DNA from: Hallella mizrahii
GTDB taxonomy: Bacteria > Bacteroidota > Bacteroidia > Bacteroidales > Bacteroidaceae
Direction of reading: 5' to 3'
Assembly: GCF_009695775.1 (NCBI RefSeq)
Contig: NZ_VUNG01000015.1
Span: 1-64,000, forward strand
Length of the DNA: 64,000 nucleotides
Below the pieces are notes generated by a model, which made no database searches, was not told the DNA's origin, and was given only the letters and a program-made list of their open reading frames with translations. Positions 17,015 to 24,749 of this stretch are shown piece by piece. Each line of letters begins with the position of its first letter. The first letter of the stretch is position 1. The position numbers and the translations under genes were made by a program.

Positions 17015-17031
17015 CCTTATTTTTTAGGATA
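17012..17031. promoter_or_regulatory. Palindromic operator, copy 3 (hemN)
   Basis: AATCCT, TATTTTTT, AGGATA. Five of six arm positions are paired. It overlaps the -33 box of hemN exactly as copies 1 and 2 overlap theirs. Confidence 0.75.
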
Positions 17032-17181
17032 CTGCTGTCTATGTCTGTTGGATGGTATATCCGGCTTTTAAGCTGAGCAGTTATGTTGCTGCTATTTTGC
17101 GTTAACTCTGGTTAAAGCTGCTGTCGTTATCGTAGAAGTATTGTAACTTTGTAAATAAAAACAACGTAAGAGATACGCAGT

Positions 17182-17679
17182 ATGGAGAAGAAAATTGATG
17201 AGCAGGAAATGAACGCTCGTGTGCAATGTGCGGTGGATAACTTCATGCAGGGCTATGGCTGTTGCCAGAGCGTGGTGGCAGCTTTTGCTGACCTCTATGG
17301 CTTGGACGACACGATGGCCAAGCGTGTGGCTGCCGGTTTTGGCGGTGGAGTAGGGCGGTTGCGAATGATGTGCGGAGCCGTGTCGGGAATTGTCATGCTG
17401 GTAGGCCTGGACTGTGGACAAGCTGAAGGCAGCGACCGCATGGGCAAGTCGCATTGCTATCAAGTGGTGCAGCGGTTGTTGGCAGAGTTCAAGGAGCAGA
17501 ACGGATCTGTTATCTGCGCTGAGCTGTTAGGACTGAAAGGCCATGATAAGACGATGACCAGTTATGTAGCCTCTCCCCGCACCGCCGAGTATTACAAGAC
17601 CCGTCCGTGTGCGGCAAAGGTAGAGTGTGCCGCAAAGATCTTTGCAACGTACTTGATGGCGAAGGAGAATAACGAATAA
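17182..17679 (+). CDS. C_GCAxxG_C_C family redox-active protein
   Basis: 165 residues from ATG 17182, behind a TAACTTTG box at 17144-17151. NFMQGYGCCQSVVAAF (about 21-36) and GFGGGVGRLRMMCGAVSG (about 53-70) are the signature of the C_GCAxxG_C_C family: an early Cys pair, a CGAxxG segment, a later Cys in the middle (IVMLVGLDCGQ) and a C-terminal CAAKVECAAK. Family members are small cytoplasmic proteins thought to bind a metal or take part in redox chemistry, found mostly in anaerobes; no reaction is established. It is divergent from hemN, with no copy of the heme operator on its own promoter. Confidence 0.9.
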   Translation: MEKKIDEQEMNARVQCAVDNFMQGYGCCQSVVAAFADLYGLDDTMAKRVAAGFGGGVGRLRMMCGAVSGIVMLVGLDCGQAEGSDRMGKSHCYQVVQRLLAEFKEQNGSVICAELLGLKGHDKTMTSYVASPRTAEYYKTRPCAAKVECAAKIFATYLMAKENNE

Positions 17680-17699
17680 AACATTTTGTACTTGCGATT

Positions 17700-17731
17700 T
17701 TTCTTCTTCTCGGAAAAATTGCGTAAGTTTG
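17700..17731 (+). promoter_or_regulatory. Promoter of the receiver/PEP-synthase-like gene
   Basis: TAAGTTTG at 17724-17731 with TTTC 20 bp upstream (17700-17703). Transcription would start near 17735, about 20 nt before ATG 17756. Confidence 0.6.
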
Positions 17732-17755
17732 CAGTAGACTAAAGACCGAAAGCTT

Positions 17756-20700
17756 ATGCCAACACAGATACCACAGGAGTGGACGCGGTTCATCCTTAAG
17801 GATGTGACCTTTGTCAACCTGATGATGCGACATATATATAATGTGCTCATCGTTGCCAACCCTTACGACGCCTTCATGCTTGAAGACGATGGGCGCGTGG
17901 AGGAAAAGATCTATAACGAGTATGCGCAGCTCGGACTGCGCTATCCGCCCACCTTCACCCAGGTGTCGACCATCGAGGAAGCCGAGAAAATTCTCAATTC
18001 CACAAAGATCGATCTTGTCATCTGTATGCCCGGCAACGCCGACAACGATGCTTTCACCGTGGCACGAAGCATCAAGCAGAAGTTCCCCGACATTCACTGC
18101 GTGGTGCTCACGCCTTTCTCTCACGGCATCAGCAAGCGTATGGAGAACGAAGACCTGAGCATCTTCGATTATGTCTTTTGCTGGTTGGGCAACACCAATC
18201 TTATCCTCTCCATTGTCAAGCTCATCGAGGACCGCATGAATATCGACCACGATATTCAGGCTGCCGGCGTGCAGATGATCTTGCTTGTAGAAGATTCCAT
18301 ACGCTTCTACTCCAGCATCCTGCCCAACCTCTACAACTATATCCTGCAACAGAGTCAGAACTTCGCCACTGAGGCACTCAACCGCCATGCCGCCACGCTG
18401 CGTATGCGCGGCCGCCCAAAAGTGTTGCTTGCCCGTACCTATGATGAAGCCATACAGCTCTATGAGAAATACAAGGACAACTGCTTGGGTGTCATCAGCG
18501 ACGTGCGCTTTCCCATCCATGCCCATCCCGAACATCAGGGAGCTATGGGCGGCAACAAGGAGGAGAAAGATCCTGAGGCTGGTTTCAAGCTCTTGGAGGC
18601 CATCCGACGCGAGGACGAGTATGTGCCGCTTATCATGGAGAGCGCCGAGTCGGCCAACCGTGAGCGGGCCGAAAGAGAAGGCTTTAAGTTCGTCGACAAG
18701 AATTCCAAGATGCTCAGCGTGGACCTGCGCCACCTCATGGAGGAGCATATGGGCTTTGGTGACTTCATTTTCCGCGACCCGAAGACCCATCAGGAGATTG
18801 TGCGCATCCATACCCTTAAGGAGTTGCAAGACAACATCTTCAAGATACCGGCCGACTCCATGCTTTACCATGTCTCGCGCAATCATATCAGCCGTTGGCT
18901 TTGTGCCCGTGCCATCTTCCCCGTGAGCAACTTCCTCAAGCACGTCACGTGGCATAAACTTCAGGATGTGGATGCTCACCGACAGATCATCTTCGACGCC
19001 ATCGTACAGTATCGCCACATGAAAAACCTCGGCGTCGTAGCTGTCTTCGACCGTGGCAAGTTCGACCGCTACGCCCACTTTGCACGCATCGGCGACGGCT
19101 CGCTTGGTGGCAAAGGACGTGGTCTGGCCTTTCTCGACAACATCATCAAGACCCATCCCGACTTCAACCGTTTCGGTGGGGCTACCGTACAGATACCCAA
19201 GACGGTGGTACTCTGCACCGATGTCTTCGATCAGTTCATGGAACAAAACAATCTCTATGACATCGCCCTCAGTGACGCGCCCGACGAAGTCATCCTTCAC
19301 CACTTCCTCGAGGCGCAGTTGCCTGACAGCTATATTGCCGACTTCTTCACCTTTTTTGAGGCTACGCACAGCCCTATCGCCATCCGCTCCAGCTCTTTGC
19401 TTGAGGATAGCCACTACCAGCCTTTTGCCGGTATCTACTCCACCTATATGATACCTAACCTCGACGACAAGTACGAGATGCTGCGTATGCTGGCCGCTGC
19501 CATTAAGAGTGTATATGCTTCGGTTTATTACCGCGACTCTAAAGCTTACATGACCGCGACCTCTAATGTCATTGACCAAGAGAAGATGGCCGTGGTGTTG
19601 CAGGAGGTAGTAGGACAGAACCACGGCGACCGCTACTATCCCACCATGTCGGGTGTACTCCGCTCGCTCAACTATTATCCAGTGGGTGAGGAGAAAGCCG
19701 AGGAAGGTATAGCCTCGCTGGCTCTCGGCTTGGGCAAGTATATCGTCGACGGCGGGCAGACCTTGCGAGTCTCGCCCTGGCATCCCCATCAGATCATGCA
19801 ACTTTCCGAGATGGAGACAGCACTTCGCGAGACCCAGACGCGTTTTTATGCACTTGATATGAAACGGGATGTTGGCAGTGACTTCAAGGTGGACGACGGA
19901 TTCAATATCCTCAACCTGCGTGTCAAGGAAGCCGAGAAGGACGGTACGCTGCGATATATCGCGTCGACCTACGACCCCTATGATCAAATCATCCGCGACG
20001 GTGTCTATGAGGGCGGGCGCAAGGTAATCTCGTTTTGCGGCGTACTCCAGCAGGATGTGTTTCCCCTGCCCGAAATCATGCAGATGTCGATGCGGTATGG
20101 TGCTGAGGCCATGCGGCGCCCTGTGGAGATAGAATTTGCCTGCAATCTCAACGCTGACCGCACGGGCGACTTCTACCTGTTGCAGATACGCCCCATCGTC
20201 GACAGTAAGCAAACACTCGTGGAGGATGTGGCGGCATTGCCCGATGATGAATGCCTGTTGCGCAGCCATCGCTCACTGGGTCACGGTATCGTCGACGATG
20301 TAAGTGACGTGGTCTACGTGAAATACGACAACCATTTCACGGCGATGAACAATCCGGCTGTGGCCGCTGATATAGAGCGCATCAACCGGCAGATGATCGA
20401 TGAGGGGCGTGGCTATGTGCTTATTGGTCCCGGACGGTGGGGCTCCAGCGACCCGTGGCTCGGCGTGCCTGTGAAGTGGCCGCATATCTCTGCGGCCAAG
20501 GTGATCGTGGAGGTGGCACTGAAAAACTATCGTGTGGATCCCAGCCAGGGTACTCATTTCTTCCAGAATCTCACCTCGTTTGGCGTGGGCTATTTCACGA
20601 TCGACACCAACCAGAGTGCGGATCAGGGTGGGATGGTGCGCAAGGATCTTCTCGATGCCATGCCTGCCGTGGAGGAAACACAGTATGTGCGTCACGTCCG

Positions 20701-20776
20701 CTTCAAGCGTCCTCTGAGAATACTTATGGACGGAACCAAGCAAGAAGGAGCGATAACAATGTTGAATGTTGAATGA
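17756..20776 (+). CDS. Receiver-domain protein fused to PEP/pyruvate-binding (PEP-synthase-like) domain
   Basis: 1006 residues. The N-terminal 330 residues hold two response-regulator-like folds: one around YNVLIVANPYDAFMLEDDG...IDLVICMPGN, the second around MILLVEDSIRFYSS...CLGVISDVRFP, the VEDS/SDVRFP pairs matching receiver acidic pockets and phosphorylation site. The middle, from about residue 440 (GDGSLGGKGRGLAF), is a PPDK/PEP-synthase N-terminal ATP-grasp, with PIAIRSSSLLEDSHYQPFAGIYSTYM and EFACNLNADRTGDFYLLQIRPIV as typical motifs. There is no C-terminal PEP-utilising catalytic barrel and no swivelling-His domain of standard length, so it is not a full PEP synthase. Such proteins recur in Bacteroidota; I infer a phosphotransfer or regulatory enzyme. 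It is monocistronic, ending 4 bp before a converging gene. Confidence 0.85.
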   Translation: MPTQIPQEWTRFILKDVTFVNLMMRHIYNVLIVANPYDAFMLEDDGRVEEKIYNEYAQLGLRYPPTFTQVSTIEEAEKILNSTKIDLVICMPGNADNDAFTVARSIKQKFPDIHCVVLTPFSHGISKRMENEDLSIFDYVFCWLGNTNLILSIVKLIEDRMNIDHDIQAAGVQMILLVEDSIRFYSSILPNLYNYILQQSQNFATEALNRHAATLRMRGRPKVLLARTYDEAIQLYEKYKDNCLGVISDVRFPIHAHPEHQGAMGGNKEEKDPEAGFKLLEAIRREDEYVPLIMESAESANRERAEREGFKFVDKNSKMLSVDLRHLMEEHMGFGDFIFRDPKTHQEIVRIHTLKELQDNIFKIPADSMLYHVSRNHISRWLCARAIFPVSNFLKHVTWHKLQDVDAHRQIIFDAIVQYRHMKNLGVVAVFDRGKFDRYAHFARIGDGSLGGKGRGLAFLDNIIKTHPDFNRFGGATVQIPKTVVLCTDVFDQFMEQNNLYDIALSDAPDEVILHHFLEAQLPDSYIADFFTFFEATHSPIAIRSSSLLEDSHYQPFAGIYSTYMIPNLDDKYEMLRMLAAAIKSVYASVYYRDSKAYMTATSNVIDQEKMAVVLQEVVGQNHGDRYYPTMSGVLRSLNYYPVGEEKAEEGIASLALGLGKYIVDGGQTLRVSPWHPHQIMQLSEMETALRETQTRFYALDMKRDVGSDFKVDDGFNILNLRVKEAEKDGTLRYIASTYDPYDQIIRDGVYEGGRKVISFCGVLQQDVFPLPEIMQMSMRYGAEAMRRPVEIEFACNLNADRTGDFYLLQIRPIVDSKQTLVEDVAALPDDECLLRSHRSLGHGIVDDVSDVVYVKYDNHFTAMNNPAVAADIERINRQMIDEGRGYVLIGPGRWGSSDPWLGVPVKWPHISAAKVIVEVALKNYRVDPSQGTHFFQNLTSFGVGYFTIDTNQSADQGGMVRKDLLDAMPAVEETQYVRHVRFKRPLRILMDGTKQEGAITMLNVE

Positions 20777-20780
20777 TGAA

Positions 20781-21821
20781 TTACCACACGACGAACTTGC
20801 GCTTGTTGGCAATGTAGATGCCGCGTGGCAATTGCTTCATGGCTTCTTCCATGCGCGTGTGGCTCAGTACCACATGGCCGTCGAGGGCATAGATGGTAAT
20901 CCATATCCCATTGGTGGCTTGTACCTGCCTGATGGCAGTGGTATTGGTTTCTCTCCACCGGATATTTGTGTCGTAGTGGTCGTACGAAAAGGCTACATCA
21001 GTCATGCCGCCCCAGACATATTGCTCCAGTCCGGGATAGTCGATGTATGGGTTGCGGTTGTGTTGGATGGCGAAGACAGCATTATTGGGCTTTGTCTCCT
21101 TCTCGCTCACCGGGTCTTTTTCCGCCCATCGCAGTAGCATGTCAAGCTGCCAGTCAACGTACGCGGTGTAGCTGTTGCCGGAGAAGATGTTCGTGCCTGC
21201 CCCGCCGGTGTTGGAGTTCCATGAGCCGATCTTGTCTTCATAGGCTGTGGCCATATAGAAATAGTTACGGGCCAGGTCACCCTTATACTCATCGTTGGGC
21301 TCAAAGACAATACCTGAATATCCCGTGGTAGTACACGTTCCGAGTTTGCTGTAGTCATTTTGGCTTTTGTAATTTTCACCCTTGGTCTCGCCAAAGGGGT
21401 AGTTGCTGCGCTTGCTGTTGACGTATCCGTCGCTGGGCATGATGTGGAAAAGGTCGGTATACATTGGCGTGGCGTCGTTGAACCAACTCTTAGGCATGGT
21501 ATGTTCGCGGTTGTAGACATCTCCCTCTTTTTTGTAGTTGCCAGCCTGGTCAGTCTTGTAGCGGTAGTTAGTGACGTTGGAATAGATGTCGTAGACATAA
21601 CCGTCGTCGCGCATATCTGTGGTTTCGTAGGCTGCCCAAATGTCTTTATATGACACGGCGGTGTGGTTGGCAATGATGTGGAAGAGAGCGGTCTTCAGTG
21701 CTTGGCCTTTCTTTCCGTCAGCATTCTGATAGTAATTGCCACCTGGGGCCTGGGCATACAGCGCAAAGCTGTAGAACGACAATGATGCTACGATGATAAG
21801 TGTGTGGTATAATTTCCTCAT
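20781..21821 (-). CDS. Secreted endonuclease I-family nuclease with C-terminal sorting-like tail
   Basis: 346 residues from ATG 21821; the in-frame upstream part to 21917 lacks a signal. Residues 1-25 form a signal peptide (KLYHTLIIVASLSFYSFALYAQ). The His/Asn-rich nuclease core DVYNREHTMPKSWFND (about 100-115) and DLFHIMPSDGYVNSKRSNYPFGE are the endonuclease I (EndA/Vvn) motifs for Mg-dependent non-specific DNA/RNA cleavage. AYVDWQLDMLLRWAEKDPVSEKE and IQHNRNPYIDYPGLEQYVW complete the fold. The last 60 residues (ITIYALDGHVV...LPRGIYIANKRKFVVW) resemble type IX secretion C-terminal domains. I infer export out of the cell to release nucleotides or phosphate. Confidence 0.9.
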   Translation of the reverse strand: MRKLYHTLIIVASLSFYSFALYAQAPGGNYYQNADGKKGQALKTALFHIIANHTAVSYKDIWAAYETTDMRDDGYVYDIYSNVTNYRYKTDQAGNYKKEGDVYNREHTMPKSWFNDATPMYTDLFHIMPSDGYVNSKRSNYPFGETKGENYKSQNDYSKLGTCTTTGYSGIVFEPNDEYKGDLARNYFYMATAYEDKIGSWNSNTGGAGTNIFSGNSYTAYVDWQLDMLLRWAEKDPVSEKETKPNNAVFAIQHNRNPYIDYPGLEQYVWGGMTDVAFSYDHYDTNIRWRETNTTAIRQVQATNGIWITIYALDGHVVLSHTRMEEAMKQLPRGIYIANKRKFVVW

Positions 21822-22059
21822 GTTTCTGTCTTGTTGTTGGTGTAAACGGATGCTTTTTAGTGAAAGGGAAAATATGGAGGGCTGCCTGCTATAGTGTTGT
21901 AGGTAACTATTTCGCAAAAGTAGTGAGAAAGATTGGAATGAACAAAAAATAAGGGGGGAAAAAAGCCATGTCTTTTTCCGATTAGAAAGAGAAAAAAGGA
22001 AGAATCTTAATAATAATTAATTCCTTTAGGTCAAAATAACAACGTAGAGGAAAAACGGT

Positions 22060-22067
22060 TATATTTG
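22060..22067 (+). promoter_or_regulatory. -7 box (TATATTTG) of the 22101 gene
   Basis: A perfect TATATTTG. Transcript start near 22071 would leave about 30 nt before ATG 22101, which rules out the in-frame ATG-like start at 22065. Confidence 0.55.
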
Positions 22068-22100
22068 CAATTGATATGGACATCTCTTAGAACTAAGCCT

Positions 22101-22550
22101 ATGGACATCATGAGGAGAATTGCTGTCGCTGTCGTTTGTTTGTTGATGGCAGTGGGGAGTCTCGAAGCGAAAAGGCCTTTTGTCAAGGTCAATGGCTTTG
22201 AGGTGGGTAAGCATGTGACGTCTATAGAGATGGAAGGAAACACAATGTCGCTGCGGTGGAATGACAACACCGTGATGCGTGGGCGACTGGCCGACGTGAT
22301 GATCAGTCTTGCGTGTCACGAATGTGTGGACAAGGCACGCATCCTTTCTGTCAGTGGCGTACAAACCACCAAAATGCGTGTAGAAGGGCTGACGCTTGGC
22401 TCTACCTATTCCCTTTATGACTTGATGGGCAATTGCCTTGGCACCCGTACGGTCGACAGTCCTATTCTGTCTGTTGACGTGAGTCGTCTCTCCACGGGCA
22501 TCTACTTGCTCAAGAGCCAGAGTCTTGTGATGAAGTTCGTCAAGGCATAG
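22101..22550 (+). CDS. Small secreted protein with type IX secretion-like C-terminal domain
   Basis: 149 residues from ATG 22101 (MDIMRRIAVAVVCLLMAVGSLEA), with an alternative ATG at 22110. A clear signal peptide is followed by a short N-terminal part and then the beta-rich ILSVSGVQTTKMRVEGLTLGSTYSLYDLMGN. The closing VDVSRLSTGIYLLKSQSLVMKFVKA is the usual pattern of T9SS type A sorting domains (GIYxLxx...KFxK). The protein is almost all sorting domain, so what the short N-terminal part does is unclear. Not the same strand as the endonuclease gene and separated from it by 279 bp. Confidence 0.7.
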   Translation: MDIMRRIAVAVVCLLMAVGSLEAKRPFVKVNGFEVGKHVTSIEMEGNTMSLRWNDNTVMRGRLADVMISLACHECVDKARILSVSGVQTTKMRVEGLTLGSTYSLYDLMGNCLGTRTVDSPILSVDVSRLSTGIYLLKSQSLVMKFVKA

Positions 22551-22668
22551 GGCTTCTCCTGAGCATATAGCGAAACAGTTGCTGTGGAATGTACTGCTAA
22601 AAGATGTTTTTTTTTACCGATATTCTGTTTTTATTGACTAACTTTGCGGCCATAAAAAGAGAGAAGTA

Positions 22669-23739
22669 ATGAAGAAGAAACTGTCACAAATTCTTAGTCT
22701 TATTGTTTGTTTGCTGATGGTGGCTGCCGTCTCCCTTCGTCGTGACGGCAAGTTGCTGGGACATGATTTCCGAGCCAAACAGAAGGCAGAGACTTCCGTG
22801 AAGAACGACACCCTGCGCATAGAGTCCGATGGCACCATGGTCATCAACACCACCAACCTGGGAAAAGACATCTCTGGCTATGGCGGAGCGGTGCCCTTGG
22901 AAATCTATATTGACAAAAAAGGAGTCATCTCCCAGGTGAAGGCTTTGCCCAATGGCGAGTCGCCGGAGTTCTTTGGCCGTGCGAGCACATTGTTCAATAA
23001 GTGGAAGGGCAAGAGCCTGAAAGAAGCCGAGACCACACAAGTAGATGCCGTTTCAGGAGCCACTTATTCGTCAAAGGCCATTATTGCCAATATGCAACGC
23101 GGACTGCAATACGCCGATAAGGCCAGTGCAAAGGCTCAGACGAGTATACCGTTCGATTTCAGTGCGAAGAATATCGCAGGACTCATTGTGGCACTGATGG
23201 CTGCTATCGTTCCGCTCTTTGTCAAGAACCGCCGCTATCGCATGGTGCAGCAAGTACTCAATATTGTCGTGCTGGGCTTTTGGTGCGGCACGATGGTGTC
23301 CTATAGTGCGATTATTGGCTATATGTCCAATGGCATGAACGTTGTCTCCTTGCTGTTGCCTTGTGTGCTGCTCGTCATAGCTTTCATCTACCCAATGTTC
23401 GGTAAGAAGAACTACTACTGCAATCATGTCTGTCCCTACGGAAGTTTGCAGGAGTTGATGGGCAAGACCGTTCACTACAAGGTGAAGATCAGTGGCAAGA
23501 CCATCAGGCGTCTCGACACTTTCCGCAAGGTGTTGTGGGGTGCTCTTATGATATGCTTGTGGACAGGACTGTGGTTTGATTGGGTCAACTACGAGCCGTT
23601 CTCCGCGTTTATGGTGGAGTCCGCCTCTTGGTTGGTCATTGCCATTGCCTTGGTCTTTGCCCTTCTCTCCGCCATTGTCATGCGCCCCTACTGCCGCTTC
23701 GTCTGCCCGATGGGCAGTCTGTTCAAGATGGTAGGATGA
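22669..23739 (+). CDS. FMN-binding domain protein with NosR/NapH-type 4Fe-4S membrane domain
   Basis: 356 residues from ATG 22669 behind a TAACTTTG box (22639-22646). N-terminal membrane anchor, then a periplasmic FMN-binding domain whose TQVDAVSGATYSSKAI (about 124-139) is the covalent flavinylation motif (D-x-SGAT, FMN bound to Thr). Four or five membrane helices follow. NYYCNHVCPYGSLQELMG (about 248-265) and MRPYCRFVCPMGSLFKMVG (C-terminus) are the CxxxCP motifs of NosR/NapH-like proteins. I infer a membrane electron carrier from quinol or Rnf-type donors to an unknown acceptor. The Cys sets are shorter than classical 2x(4Fe-4S) ferredoxin motifs. It is a single gene. Confidence 0.88.
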   Translation: MKKKLSQILSLIVCLLMVAAVSLRRDGKLLGHDFRAKQKAETSVKNDTLRIESDGTMVINTTNLGKDISGYGGAVPLEIYIDKKGVISQVKALPNGESPEFFGRASTLFNKWKGKSLKEAETTQVDAVSGATYSSKAIIANMQRGLQYADKASAKAQTSIPFDFSAKNIAGLIVALMAAIVPLFVKNRRYRMVQQVLNIVVLGFWCGTMVSYSAIIGYMSNGMNVVSLLLPCVLLVIAFIYPMFGKKNYYCNHVCPYGSLQELMGKTVHYKVKISGKTIRRLDTFRKVLWGALMICLWTGLWFDWVNYEPFSAFMVESASWLVIAIALVFALLSAIVMRPYCRFVCPMGSLFKMVG

Positions 23740-23875
23740 GTCCGTCTCAATCCTTTACCCTGCAGACTCTCCCCTTACCCTTCTCCGCGGGGGAAGGGAA
23801 GTAATTACATTCAAGGGAAGAAGAAACATCTCTAATGCAAAGAATTCAATCTGCAAATACATTTGACTATATTAG

Positions 23876-23924
23876 AAAGGGTTAATAACATAGATGCGGA
23901 ACATCTATGTTGTCAACCCTCTTT
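23876..23924. repeat. Long inverted repeat downstream of the FMN/Fe-S gene
   Basis: AAAGGGTT ... ACATAGATG, 5-nt loop, CATCTATGT ... AACCCTCTTT. The inner 9 bp are perfect, the outer arms pair with a 4-nt internal loop. No T run follows on either strand, so it is either a weak terminator or a structured spacer. It opens a 1-kb gene-free stretch (23740-24749) that otherwise contains the two junction repeats described next. Confidence 0.65.
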
Positions 23925-24022
23925 GCGTTAAGTACTTTTCGACTCAGCGTGAGGAAAATGTTATTCCACCTGACTTCGTCAATGCGTCACCCTGAATCGA
24001 GAATAAGTTTTTGGAAAATAGT

Positions 24023-24196
24023 CACGTACAGACTTTAGCTCCCCATGGAGCTATGGTGCTGAGGTGATGGGGACAGCCCTTACGAGCAAGCTCGTCGGCT
24101 GCCCCCATCACCTCAGCACCACCCCCAACGGGGGACAAAGCCTGCCCGTGACGAAAATCGCTATCGCGTAAAATTGCGCAGAGCGCATAAAATATT
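24023..24196 (-). repeat. Four-way-junction repeat, copy A
   Basis: Read on the minus strand: small GCGC and CGC/GCG hairpins (24196-24151), outer arm (24150-24138), C5/G5 hairpin (24135-24121), a 25-bp long stem (24121-24097 with 24078-24054) capped by ACGAG-CTTG-CTCGT, a 7-bp hairpin (24053-24036), and the closing outer arm (24035-24023). The long stem has one non-Watson-Crick position which is G-U on the minus strand. The outer arm has two G-U pairs and one mismatch in that orientation but three mismatches in the other, so a minus-strand RNA is favoured. Copy B is its inverted partner 180 bp away. Confidence 0.75.
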
Positions 24197-24377
24197 CAGT
24201 GCCCCCTAAATCCGCTCACATTTATTTTAGAAAGCCCTGATGATATCGTCGTGGTAATAATAATGCTCAATCTGTGCTTGGGGCCATGTGCCGAAGTTTA
24301 GGAGAAAGGCTATAGGAAATGAAATCATTCATAACCTCGGTTTTATGTTTTTCTTACCAGCGAACTCTTGTGCCGCT

Positions 24378-24546
24378 TTATTTTATGCGCTATGCGCAAT
24401 TTTATGCCTTGGCAATTTTCTTCATGTACAGGCTTTGACCCCGAAAGGGGTGAGTCTCAACCAGCGGGATAGCCGTCGAGCTTGCTCGTAAGGCTATCCC
24501 GCTGGTTGAGACTCAGAGCTTCTCATGGAGCGTAAGCCTGTACATG
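24378..24546 (+). repeat. Four-way-junction repeat, copy B
   Basis: Plus strand order: GCGC hairpin, TGCC-TT-GGCA hairpin, outer arm CATGTACAGGCTT (24423-24435), ACCCC-GAAA-GGGGT (24438-24451), a perfect 24-bp stem (24451-24474 with 24492-24515) capped by CGAG-CTTG-CTCG, a 5-bp hairpin with loop TCAT (24518-24531), and the outer arm AAGCCTGTACATG (24534-24546), 13 of 13 paired. Flanks, outer arms and loops match copy A. The long-stem sequence is unrelated to copy A over most of its length yet fully complementary. Confidence 0.8.
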
Positions 24547-24749
24547 ATTTTCTTTTTTCGTATCATTTGGAGATGGCAAGGCAATATGAGTTAGGACAAA
24601 GACATTGACTGTCTGCCGGGCTGTTAAGGAGGGATATCATTCCATAATTCGTAATTGCGTCACCATCAATTGCTGTAATAAGCTTATAACTAACTGATAA
24701 TCAATGATGACATTTCATCCAACCAAAGATGTGATGAAGTCAGAAAATG

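Noticed and set aside
17510..20269. A 919-codon open frame on the minus strand
   Set aside because: It lies inside the 1006-residue receiver/PEP-synthase-like gene on the plus strand, has no recognisable domain and mirrors its codon pattern; it is an antisense shadow.
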